Source of the DNA: Neoscytalidium dimidiatum
Taxonomy: Eukaryota > Ascomycota > Dothideomycetes > Botryosphaeriales > Botryosphaeriaceae
Direction: 5' to 3'
DNA length: 64,000 nucleotides
Assembly (NCBI GenBank): GCA_037367355.1
Contig: CM074701.1
Coordinates: 2,046,001-2,110,000, forward strand
Every line of letters starts with the position of its first letter. The first letter of the stretch is position 1. A program made the position numbers and the translations under genes. The notes beneath the pieces are model-generated. The model saw only the letters and a program-made list of their open reading frames with translations, was not told the origin of the DNA and did not search any database. Below are positions 24,501 through 33,272 of this stretch, piece by piece.

Positions 24501-25736
24501 CAGGTTGACCTGGCCGAGGAAAGAAGCTGCAAGCGAGCGAGTGAAGTCTTCACTGACTGAACCAACACTGACGTTGCTGCCGTTGGTGTCCGTTGCGAGC
24601 ACTGCAGTGCTGGGATTCGTTCCTGGAAGCTTAAGGCCGGCGGCAGCACCTTCTCCCAAGCCTTTGCCGGCTGGAGCAGGAACGGATGCGAGCATCTTCA
24701 TCAAGCCCTGGCTCATTGGCCCGCTCATGAGCGCCTTGGTGTCGATATTGCCAAACAGACCGCCGGTCAGCCCAAAGCCAAGGTTCCCTGCCAATGCTGG
24801 GATGCCGGTTTGAGACGGATCAGGGGATGCGACATTCTGAGATAACTTGAGGCCGGAAGCTGTGCCGTTGCCCAGGCCGCTTCCAAGGTTGCTGGCTGCG
24901 AGAGCTAGAGTGCCGGCGCCAGGAGTCAACTTGCTGATGTCGATGTTGGAAAAGATGGCCTCGGATGCACCCTCTCCCAGGTTCTTGGCAAGGCCGGCGA
25001 TTCCAGAGTCTTGATCCTTGTTTGTTGTGGTCTGAGCCTTCATCATGTTCTGAAGTTTGAGGCCCTTGACAGCACCCTCACCAACACCAGCACCAAGAGC
25101 GTTAGCAGCTGGGTTGAGCGCCTTAGTGATGCCGCCCAAAATTGCACCAAGCGGACCCTTTCCTTGAGCTCCATCGGCAACCATAGCACCCATGGCACTG
25201 GCCAAAGGCTTGGCCAGCGCAGCAATGGGGCCACCACCCCCACCACCGCCTCCTCCTCCTCCAAGGAGCCCGCCGAACAAGCCACCACCGCCTCCTGCGG
25301 CAGCTCCGCCAGCTGCGTCCCCTGCTCCTCCTTCAGACCCTCCCTTTTTGCCACCACCAAAGAAGCCAGCGAAGGGATTGGGGAACTGTCTTTTGGCAAG
25401 CTCCAACCCTTCCTCTCCGCCTCCTGAAGGGTGGTCCGATGCTTCAGACACGTGAGCTTTAAGCTCAGTGAGGAGCTCATCAAGAGCTGAGTTGATGGCG
25501 TCAGTTGCTTCCTTCAAGTCTGCACGGGTAATGGAGGGGGCGAGCTCGTCGAAGATGAGGTCGAATTCATTCCTGGGTCTGTAAAGAAAGCCGCCGCGAG
25601 AAAGGAGGAAAAATACTGTTGCGAAGGCGCCGAGGCCAACGAGTACTGCCCGTAACGAGATGCGCCGCTGCTGCTTGGGTATGGTGGCCGCAGCAGCGGG
25701 CTTTGGGGAAGGCGCCTGCGTCTTGGGAGAAGACAT
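21534..25736 (-). CDS. Large repeat-rich membrane protein with cytochrome b561-like C-terminus
   Basis: Intronless; 1400 residues. One N-terminal membrane segment (about 29-46) with few charged residues before it suggests a signal-anchor. A Gly-rich stretch follows, then about 11 tandem repeats of 65-100 residues. Each repeat begins with GLGxGAAxGLxL and contains a motif like F(T/S)RxLxxSFLxN. Two proline-rich inserts (residue runs of P/A) interrupt repeats 6 and 7. About the last 230 residues hold 5-6 hydrophobic segments with His in IVAHVFG and in RHFRTPHQITGW, resembling b561/ferric-reductase-like membrane domains. Six Lys-Arg pairs (first at 115-116; several as KRQ) look like Kex2 sites. 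Function unknown; a surface or secretory-pathway redox-linked protein is a guess. The ATG is the only sensible start. Confidence 0.8.
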   Translation of the reverse strand: MSSPKTQAPSPKPAAAATIPKQQRRISLRAVLVGLGAFATVFFLLSRGGFLYRPRNEFDLIFDELAPSITRADLKEATDAINSALDELLTELKAHVSEASDHPSGGGEEGLELAKRQFPNPFAGFFGGGKKGGSEGGAGDAAGGAAAGGGGGLFGGLLGGGGGGGGGGGPIAALAKPLASAMGAMVADGAQGKGPLGAILGGITKALNPAANALGAGVGEGAVKGLKLQNMMKAQTTTNKDQDSGIAGLAKNLGEGASEAIFSNIDISKLTPGAGTLALAASNLGSGLGNGTASGLKLSQNVASPDPSQTGIPALAGNLGFGLTGGLFGNIDTKALMSGPMSQGLMKMLASVPAPAGKGLGEGAAAGLKLPGTNPSTAVLATDTNGSNVSVGSVSEDFTRSLAASFLGQVNLQQLAGGQMQNIMKQLVKIPGPAGKGLGEGAAQGLKLTAPPKVKRVDGGDVSTEQISEDFTRNLASSFLGSVDVKSLGNSDQTAGLMKTLIQVPGPAGRGLGQGAAIGLKLAKPDAAAAPAPGANGTFDAGTASESFTRELASSFLGNTNLQGQVDQKKLLATVAQVAPAVAQGLGKGAAAGLKKQQGTAAAPPPPAPPAPPAPPAKGPNGKRQAPPPPPPPPPAGSPDLPGIAGDFSQNLAQSFVGNVDVSQLGGSPDQQKQLLNTISQAAPFAGSGLGQGAAEGLGLTGKPPPPPADAKGVAKRQDPGQGDASVGTIAQGFTRSLSSSFLSNANFSSLASKAAAQGSAMVGPAVQGFAAGLGGGAATGLGLQKDVQEPIDGQNIGSVLKGFSRSLTTSFLANGTVENIQKKAAGAGGSLPILPAAQGLAKGFGNGAASAFGLQEAAVLDPKASDVPTVAQGFSGSLTQSFLANGTVQKLMAMAGNQGPMMLGPIAEGLGKGFGGGAAESLGFQSAAASSNASDAPAVAQGFSRALTTSFLANGTLTKITQKAMAAGGGLTKSVDISKAAEGLGIGLIDGGSMVIFMQTGMGNTSLATNSQAFNDSVGGAATGFGRGISSEAVKAVFMALGNKDTANKIANTLGTGSEPLVNTPPSSPSGTAAPPAPAAPPAHKRALDAPTRAIKRQAQLNATDAINAFASNLNLTTVESLVQKGADALGCKGVGGLIQVSGGLKENFKGQTPNLPNISIPINEPINVTANGFLFQIDLQKLEVRANGIPAARLTTLIVAHVFGVAAAFYFVLPGAITLETARELVVLLGAPERLAFADRAVMALQALVPVLGAVGAGLGVAATGSARHFRTPHQITGWLTLLLGLAASGLHFVAARSPANRTLRRARDGVAQLVLGLGQLEILLGFQDTNNISFCLTQGIPLPFAFAGGGALTAVIFLSFGALAMRYVVVKWAANRAGAAPGGEVKEGQAGQSRFST

Positions 25737-27582
25737 TATTAAAAGTGATGTAAAATAAAAGAAGACATGAACTCTGAGAATTGAAATATGCTCAGAGATA
25801 CTTTTGTGACCAGCACATACGTATCCAGGCGGTCGACGGGAAGAATCTGAGGTGCAGGGTGGCCAAGATAGTTGTTCACTTGGCCGCAGCGCAGATTACA
25901 TACGGTTGGAGGGCGGGCGGACAACTACTATCCGGAGGCGAAACGCGGAGGTTGGACGGGAGCGATCCCGCGGGAGCTGCGTGGCTGATGCCAGTACAGT
26001 TTCATTGGCGTTCTGTCAAACGCCAACCCACAAACTTCTTTCTCGCGAGGTTCGCTCCTCGATCAGGAAAGTGAGACTCTGCTGGTTTGAAAACCGTCGC
26101 GGGAGATCTACGCAGGCCCGCGCTAGGGTTCAAGGAAGCAAGCAGCCCGAAACTAGAGACCAAGGAGGAAATGATCCAAAGCGCAGCGGTAGAAGCACGC
26201 ACATTTTTCTTCAAGCTACTACCAAGCTTCTGCCAAGACTTTTATGACAGCTTCTTCACGAAAGAAAAGCACATAGATTTTTCGCGAAAGAGTGGATAGA
26301 TAATAGAAAGATGAAAAGCAACGAAAGTAGGGGCCGCAAGTTGCTGATCAAACGAATGAGTGGTTGTTTGGCCTCAGTCACAAAACTGTTGGTCCGACGT
26401 TTAGTGAGAGTTTAGCGCCGCCAGAAGGCTCCCGGAATAGCCAACCAGGGGCAGCCTGGTAAGGCATTCATGATACTGAAGTACTTGCTTAGGACGTGCA
26501 GCGCGAGCATGTCTGACTCGCCATCAGGCCCGGCGCCTAAGGTGTTCTGTTTAACGGAGGAATAATTTTGCCACCAGAAGGGGTTCAGCATGCATTAAAG
26601 CTGCCAGGGTGAGCGAGCAATGACGGAACGAAAAGAACATCACATCCGTTCCCGCACCCGCGAGTACGGGCGTTGGTTCTGTTTAAGAGGTTGGGAGGTC
26701 AGCGGGATGCGACGAGTTCGAAGCAGTGATGGTGCTGTAATCGTGCCGGTAGGTTGATATTTACGGGGATATTCAACCCACTCGGCTGTTGCTCGGTCTT
26801 CACTACCAGCACGTGTCCTAAGTGCTTCAAAACGACGGGTGAGCCGATCGCCTGCCGAGGGATACGGGGCATTCGCCGGCTGAGTTTCACACCGCCAACG
26901 TAGAGGCCAGAATCGAATAGGAGTCCGCCGACCGGCGACAAAGATAGTGGACTCGAACGTAGTACCAACCTTATTTTGATGAGCTGCGAGCACGAGCGTT
27001 CCAGAAGTACACTTGTAAGCATGGCTAATCCAGTGCTAATCCAGTCCGCTGCGCAGGAGAATACTAAAGACAATTTGCAGCGTTATTTGCCTGTGGATGA
27101 ACCGGTTGCTTTAATCTGAAATGCTCCGGCGGGTATTCGCCATCTCATGAACGATGCCTGGAGAGGCCAGGTTGACAGTATTTGTTCAAGTAGTCCATTT
27201 CAACCTGGTGGCTTGAATTAGCCTAGCGGGCACGCTTGGAGGAGGTGCCCGTCTACCTACTTAGTCAAAGGCCTGGTTGCGGCCGTAAAGGCATGCTACT
27301 CAATCATCTGCGGTCTCATATCTGGTCGGTAAACGCGAACGCGTCACGTCCGCGGTCCTTGGCCGTAAGAGCCTGAAAAGGAGTCATGCCCGTTCCTCCT
27401 CTGAAGCGCGGTAGAATATACACCCCAATGGCCGAGCAGAGGATGCATGTGAGGTGATGAGGATTCTTTTGTGTAGCCCCGCAATGTGTGCCTCGTCCCC
27501 GCTTTTCGGTTACAAGCGCAGAGTCTCGCGCTCGTGGCCTGTATGGGTAACGATGCCCGTTCCTGTCGCAAATTTTTTTTTT
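25737..27582. other. Intergenic
   Basis: No credible gene. Short open frames around 26640-27070 on the minus strand lack splice support or recognisable motifs. The first ~200 bases are the promoter of the repeat-rich gene. Confidence 0.5.
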
Positions 27583-28123
27583 TCACACCTCTTCGTCCTT
27601 CTCCAGAACTCTCGCTCGGATGATCTTGACTTCCTCCTCGGGCCTGTCCTCCTTATCCGTCTTTACCAGACCCATGCGCTGAACAACGCGGAGTCCACTC
27701 TTCACACGGCCGAAGATGGTGTGCTTTCCGTCGAGCCAAGGCGTCGGAGCCAGGGTGATGAAAAACTGGCTACCATTGGTGTTGGGGCCGCTGTTAGCCA
27801 TGCTCAAGATGCCAGCCCCAGTGTGTTTGAGGGAGTTGGAAATCTCGTCTTCGAACTTGGCGCCGTAGATGGACTGGCCTCCGCGACCGGTGCCCGTTGG
27901 GTCGCCGGTTTGGACCATGAAGTTGGGGATTATGCGGTGGAAGATGACATTGTTGTAGTACCCACGTTGGGCAAGGGTTGCGAAGTTTTTGCAGGTTCGC
28001 GGAGCGTGATCGTTGTAGAGCTCGACAACAATGTTGCCCTTGCGCCAAGTCAGTTGCAGCATTTCTCGTAGTATGATGTTGGAAACCCACCATGGAGGTC
28101 TCAAGAGCGACATCGGTAGCCAT
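27583..28123 (-). CDS. Cyclophilin, PPIL1/Cyp1-type peptidyl-prolyl isomerase
   Basis: Exons 28123-28091 and 28038-27583; 162 residues, a single cyclophilin domain. Active-site Arg in [14 protein letters not shown], plus SQFFITL and [13 protein letters not shown], are conserved, so it should be active and bind cyclosporin. The short N-terminus ([17 protein letters not shown]) and size match the spliceosome-associated PPIL1 group rather than secreted or mitochondrial cyclophilins; no targeting sequence. The intron falls after codon 11 and maintains frame. An upstream in-frame stretch without ATG was not used. It is divergent from the Rqt4-like gene. Confidence 0.93.
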
Positions 28124-28442
28124 GATTTCCGCCGGTGAGATTGTCCGCCCGGGCGAAATGGGGTGAATGCGAGTAGTAGCGTTGGTGGTGGGGTTGGAGA
28201 GTGAAGAGAAGCTTCGCGCGCCCAGAAACCTGAGGCCGAATGCCTGTTGCGGCAAATCTCCGGCAGCAACGCCGCCTTGAAGCGTCATCGTTCTGGCTGC
28301 TGCCTCCACGCCTTCGACATCCACCGATCCGGAAATTCTAAGCGTCGCATACAGGCTCTCCGTAGAATCCCCACTTCACTCAGCGTCCGTACGGGAAATT
28401 ATAGGCCATTGTCGACCTTTTGTGTCAGGAACAAGCTGCAGT
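28124..28442. promoter_or_regulatory. Shared divergent promoter, cyclophilin / Rqt4-like gene
   Basis: Only 319 bases separate the two start codons, so both promoters must lie here. No TATA box seen, as expected for constitutive genes. Confidence 0.6.
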
Positions 28443-30155
28443 ATGCCGGACCCGGCCGTCGTCTCCTGGGCCCTGCCCCAGCTGGAACGGCTACTTCCCC
28501 TGGATGAGGAGTCTCTAAAGCAAATTCTGACTTATACCGATACCCTGCCCCCCGACGCGGCTGCGGAGCACCTGAAAAACCTCTTGGGAGATTCACCACA
28601 GGCCTTGGAATTCATCACCAACTTCAACTCCCGACGTAGTCCGGCCCCTGCACCCAGCTCGAATCAACGGCAGAGTGACCTCTCCGAGGTCCCAAGAGCT
28701 AAGAAAGGAGGCCAGAAAAAGAAGGGAAAGAATATTCACCAGTTGCCCGCTCGTCAGATCGAGAATACAGGTGGCACTGCTGGTGCCTACATGAAGCAGG
28801 ATGAAGAAGATTACATGTCCGGAAAGTCCAAACCTCGAAAGGATAACGCCACGAACAAGGAGGCTGTACACGATGCTCTGCGCCTTCAGGATAAGCCTGA
28901 TGCCAAGCAGCTGCCCGCGCCTAAAAATACGTCAACTTCGATAAACCCGCGCGTCAAGTCACCTCCATCTGCTGCTGGGCCCTTAATATCGGACTCCCTT
29001 CCCTCCTCCAGGAACGCCTCCAGAAATGCATCACGCACTGCCTCGCCCGCACCGAAAGCTAAAGCCAAGGTTCAAATCACCGGCGGCACATCGATGCACG
29101 GCCAATCCTCTGTTCTTAACGACCTCGACTCAGCCATCCGCGCCCTCGAAATCCAAACCAACCCCTCCCTCTCCGCCCTCACGCCGGAAGAGAACGCCAG
29201 GCGGCGCTGCAACTGCATGGCCACGCGGCACCCGCTACTCGAAGCCGCGCCCAACTGCCTCAGTTGCGGCAAGATCATCTGCGTCAAGGAAGGCCTGGGA
29301 CCCTGCACATTCTGCGAGAAGCCACTGCTCTCGCAGGCCGACATCCAGTCGATGGTGCGCATCCTGCGCGAGGAGCGCGGGCGCGAGCGCATGGAGGCCA
29401 ACAACGCCGTCCACAAGCGTGCCGACGTCGCATCCGGCAAGCCGCGCCACATGACCGGCGCCGCCTTCCTTTCCTCGCACACATCCAGCCCCGCCCTCTC
29501 GCCGTCCCCCGCGACATCGGACTCGGAGAGCGAGAAGCTCAAGGCCGCCCAGGCGCACAGGGACAAGCTTCTGTCTTTCCAAGCGAACAACGCGAAGCGG
29601 ACCAAGATCTTTGATGAGGCGGCCGATTTCGACACCCCGACGTCCGGCACGAACATGTGGGCGAGTCCGCAGGAGCGCGCGCTGCAGTTGAAGCGTCAGC
29701 AGAAGATTCTCCGCGAACAGGAGTGGGCGGCAAGGCCGGAGTATGAGAAGAGGCGGGTTGTTGCGAGTATCGACTTGGCGGGCGGGAAGGTCGTGAGGAA
29801 GATGGCGGCTGTTGAGAGGTCGGAGAGTCCAGTCAGTGATGCGGATGTTGAGGAGCTGGAAGAGGAGACACGGCCACTGCATCAGCCGTCAGCGGGGAGG
29901 ACGAGTGGCGGTGGGGCGTTCAGTAAAAACCCGTTGCTGGGTGGTCTTATTAGACCGATTGCGAAAGTGGATGGAGCGGGGGCCGGAGAGAAGGGTAAAG
30001 AGAGGGAGAGGGAGAAAAAGACGCTGTGGAGGAGAGTGCAGGATGATAATGACGACAACGAGCAATGGATTCTAGACGGCGGTGTGTATGGTGGAAAGAC
30101 GGAGGGGAGGGTACTCGGGAGCGAAGAGCATGCTTTCGCATCTGACTGGGCTTAG
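28443..30155 (+). CDS. TRIP4/Rqt4-like C2HC5 zinc-finger protein (ribosome-collision response)
   Basis: Single exon, 570 residues from ATG 28443. The C2HC5 zinc finger reads RRRCNCMATRHPLLEAAPNC..CGKIICVKEGLGPCTFC, the hallmark of ASC-1 (TRIP4) and yeast Rqt4. In yeast, Rqt4 is part of the RQT complex with the Slh1 helicase and splits collided ribosomes marked by ubiquitin. The N-terminus has a short helical, CUE-like segment followed by a disordered Ser/Pro-rich region. The C-terminal half is charged, with RALQLKRQQKILREQEW. Length is close to human TRIP4 (581), but no ASCH domain is apparent. Confidence 0.88.
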   Translation: MPDPAVVSWALPQLERLLPLDEESLKQILTYTDTLPPDAAAEHLKNLLGDSPQALEFITNFNSRRSPAPAPSSNQRQSDLSEVPRAKKGGQKKKGKNIHQLPARQIENTGGTAGAYMKQDEEDYMSGKSKPRKDNATNKEAVHDALRLQDKPDAKQLPAPKNTSTSINPRVKSPPSAAGPLISDSLPSSRNASRNASRTASPAPKAKAKVQITGGTSMHGQSSVLNDLDSAIRALEIQTNPSLSALTPEENARRRCNCMATRHPLLEAAPNCLSCGKIICVKEGLGPCTFCEKPLLSQADIQSMVRILREERGRERMEANNAVHKRADVASGKPRHMTGAAFLSSHTSSPALSPSPATSDSESEKLKAAQAHRDKLLSFQANNAKRTKIFDEAADFDTPTSGTNMWASPQERALQLKRQQKILREQEWAARPEYEKRRVVASIDLAGGKVVRKMAAVERSESPVSDADVEELEEETRPLHQPSAGRTSGGGAFSKNPLLGGLIRPIAKVDGAGAGEKGKEREREKKTLWRRVQDDNDDNEQWILDGGVYGGKTEGRVLGSEEHAFASDWA

Positions 30156-30579
30156 AAGATACTGTACATCTACCTAATGAAAATACAGAAGTAAGGCTGT
30201 TGGTGGTCCAGACGAGGTACAAAGATTGTTGGATGGCAATGATATCAACAAGAAACTTTTCCAATATCCAATCAAACCTGTTTGTGTGCTGCTCAGTGTT
30301 TCCAAAACTTAATAGCTCTCGACCACCGTGTTAAACATGAAACCCCATTGGCAACTCCATAAATTCAAATAATCAATGGAAGTGTCACTTACATAGGGAG
30401 CTAAAACAGTTGTCCGGATGTAGATAACGAAGAAATCTTTTATAAAACTCAACTCCCCCAGCCTTGGCGATTTCGGCCTCGCGTAATCTGCAGACTTCCC
30501 GCTTCTATTTCGTTGTACATGTGATCATGCACTCAAAGTCTCTGCCGTAGAGTTGACAGTCTCCGAACGCTGCTCTCAA
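30156..30579. other. Intergenic
   Basis: AT-rich spacer; nothing recognised. Confidence 0.5.
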
Positions 30580-32970
30580 TCATCCATGGTTTCGTCGATC
30601 ACTTGCGCGATGAAGACATTGCTTCGGATTTGCATACTTTGTGGAGATCCAAAATGAGGAACATTTATACAGAATTTAAAACACTGCATAGCCGCGCGGA
30701 TAGCTTGAATACTCTACTCAACCAGGTAACGCCCGCACGTCTAAGAACCAGGCTGAAGAAGGTGCTCTCGCATGAGGATACTGCGACATACGAAAAGCTC
30801 CTGCAGGACCATATCTCAGATCTACAATTTATTGAAAGACACTTCAGCAGATATTCAGATCCTATTCTATACCAATGTATCAGAGTACTAAGCCATATAC
30901 AGTCAAAAGTTGTACAACATCCACTCAAACCTCCGGACCGTCCACACGTGTACAGAAAGTATGTCAAGGCAGTCTGAGAATATTCAACCCATGTTAGAGC
31001 GCGAAATGAAAGCCCAATTGGCATCAATTGAGCACATTTTAGACCGCAGATTTGAGGGAATGCACCATGTTTTGGACACTCTGAGAAACACGGTTACTCA
31101 GACCCCCCTGTATCTTCAACGTGCTCCTCCGACTCTCTACCAAACTCCCACTTGTGCCGCTCACAGTAAGCTTGCAAAGCCAAGTAGTAATCTTGCATCT
31201 CTCCGGAAGCAACATAATCTTCTGCGATGGCATCTCACCGTTTTCAACTTCCCAGTTCGAATGCTCGTCGTGGAAAGCGGGACCACAGACGAGGAGAGCC
31301 ATACCAGGGAAGGGCCTCGACAGAGCCGGAACTCCTCCTTTCGATCCAAACCCGGACCATGGATATCTGAAGGCATAATTTCTCTCGATCATTTTTTCTC
31401 CGAAATGACACAGAGCATGCCGTCATGGCAGCTGATTCAACGGCGGGTGCCACATTGATTTCTCAAAGCATTGCTAGCTCCTGGTGAAGAGGCTAACATT
31501 TTCGAGATCGGGAAGCTACTGGTAGGCCCTTCCTGTGCTGCCCTCCTATACCTGATGGCCACGCATTATGTAAGACAGAACCAACTCTTTCTCGCTTTCA
31601 ACGTGTAATTCAATTCGTGTTCAACAGTCTGGCCAGAGCAATCAAGCCTTGGAGAACGCCAACTTATCTCGATTCATTGTATGTATCATACCCTCAGGAC
31701 TGGTTATATCCTGGAGATTTTCTCTCGAAATGCCACTGCAATTTTACCATCTCTTTGGCACAGCCGCAGTGTGGATGCCTTCCTACATTACGAGGGGGAA
31801 CTGGATATGGAACCAACCACTTCGAGTGCCCGTGGCTTATCGAAGGATTTAAATGCCGAGCGTTTCAGATCGTACATCTGCGGCTGTTTCCTCGGACCTC
31901 CTGATCAAAGACCAACCGTGCTTATACTAATAAACGCCGACGTACATGACTTCATGTTGAAACACATCCGTCCTTGCTTAGATAGTAGGACTTGTAAACA
32001 GCTAACGGATGTGGACCGGTGGTGGCTTGCTATGCTCAATTATGAAGACCCTTGCTTCGGAACTGCTATACAATCCTGTCTCAAAAAATTTGCCACACAT
32101 CCTAAGGATCGGTCCACAAATTTCGAGTCAAGATGTTTACCCGACTGTGAAACTGTAGTGAAGGAAGTCCTTATGGCCAACAGCCAAAAGCGACATAATT
32201 TCCTAGTTCTTCTTTGCGCGTACGGTACTCTTAGGTGTTTGCAACCTTTCCTTGATGCTGGATCTGACTTAAATACGACTCCGAACGAGGGAGAAGGTCG
32301 CTTCTGACTCGTTGAAGTTGCTCTCATATCTCGGAATTTCCCCGTTCTAGATGTCTTTGCAGCACTTGGTCCATGGTGCTTAAAAAAGGACCTTGTGCCC
32401 TCCCTAAGCTATTCGCTTCCATGGGTCGGTCGCATTGATTTCGACATATCTCAGAGGATCCTTGAATCACTGCCTTTGATCTCCTCAGGAAACGAAGATC
32501 ACGCCTACTCATTAGTCTACCAAACTTGCGGTGCATACACTCAGTCTACAGACAGGAGATCGAGACAAGGTTGTTCATGCTCTGGAAAAAGTTCAGAGCG
32601 AGACAATCGACGCTGACCTTCACTCTGAGAGTAAGAAAATACTCATGACTTATAGCCACCTTGGTAGATCTCTTGGAACTGGACGAAGAATGTTCCGTAT
32701 CCTGGAGGATCGGTGAAAAAGCGCTCCGTGTCTACCAGAGATTGATCCAGCGGGAAAATCAGATTCAACATGAGCTCTTCCGGCCACGCCTCACGAGTTG
32801 GACCGAACGGATGCTCACAGTAGTCGGCCTCGTGGTGTGTCTATGAGCAATTCTAGAGCATAAACTGTTCGAGCTTCTCGCTTGGATCTGGCTGCAGCGT
32901 GGCTTTTTCAGGTGGGTATGGCCTTTGGTCTGGCTCTCATTAGCGGTGCTCTTCGGGTCTAGGTTCATGT
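30580..32970 (+). pseudogene. Decayed gene, probably ankyrin-type fungal protein
   Basis: Protein-like frames run in the same direction but shift and stop: a helical segment at 30580-30977 (TLWRSKMRNIYTEFKTL, LISDLQFIERHFSRY), a segment around 30990-31458, one at 31681-32307, then the same frame again to about 32616 after an in-frame TGA at 32305-32307. A fragment in another frame (32661-32846) is followed by TGA and a hydrophobic tail to about 32970. The text around the TGA (LLCAYGTLRCLQPFLDAGSDLN / LVEVALISRNFPVLDVFAALG) resembles ankyrin helices. No ATG opens the first segment. Introns can explain some gaps but not the in-frame stops. Family assignment is tentative. Confidence 0.55.
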
Positions 32971-33272
32971 GAAAGTGCTTACTGAGAAGAAAACCATGTT
33001 ATCTGAATGGTATGTGGGGATTTTAATACACCTTCAAACCCTTCTGAGAATTCTTAGCCCTGTAGTGATTGATAATGTCATAGCCTCTTATTTTAGTCCT
33101 CGCTTTATACTGTCAAGTTCTCTCTGAGCAATGAACAAACTTCTCCTGTGTGTATTGCAGGCCCTCTGCACTGAGTAAGAAATGTGTCAAGTGAACTGCT
33201 CAGGTCTCAGAGCTAGCCTTTTCTCCTTTTCGAGGTTGATCTCCCGCAAGTTAGCCGGTCTCCCCGCCTCCT
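32971..33272. other. Intergenic
   Basis: AT-rich spacer between the relic and RRP43. Nothing recognised. Confidence 0.5.

Noticed and set aside
32620..32665. 25-base intron (GTAAGA...TTATAG) that would reconnect the relic gene's frames
   Set aside because: Far below the shortest introns seen elsewhere in the window (about 45 bases) and without a branch site; frame damage is the simpler reading.
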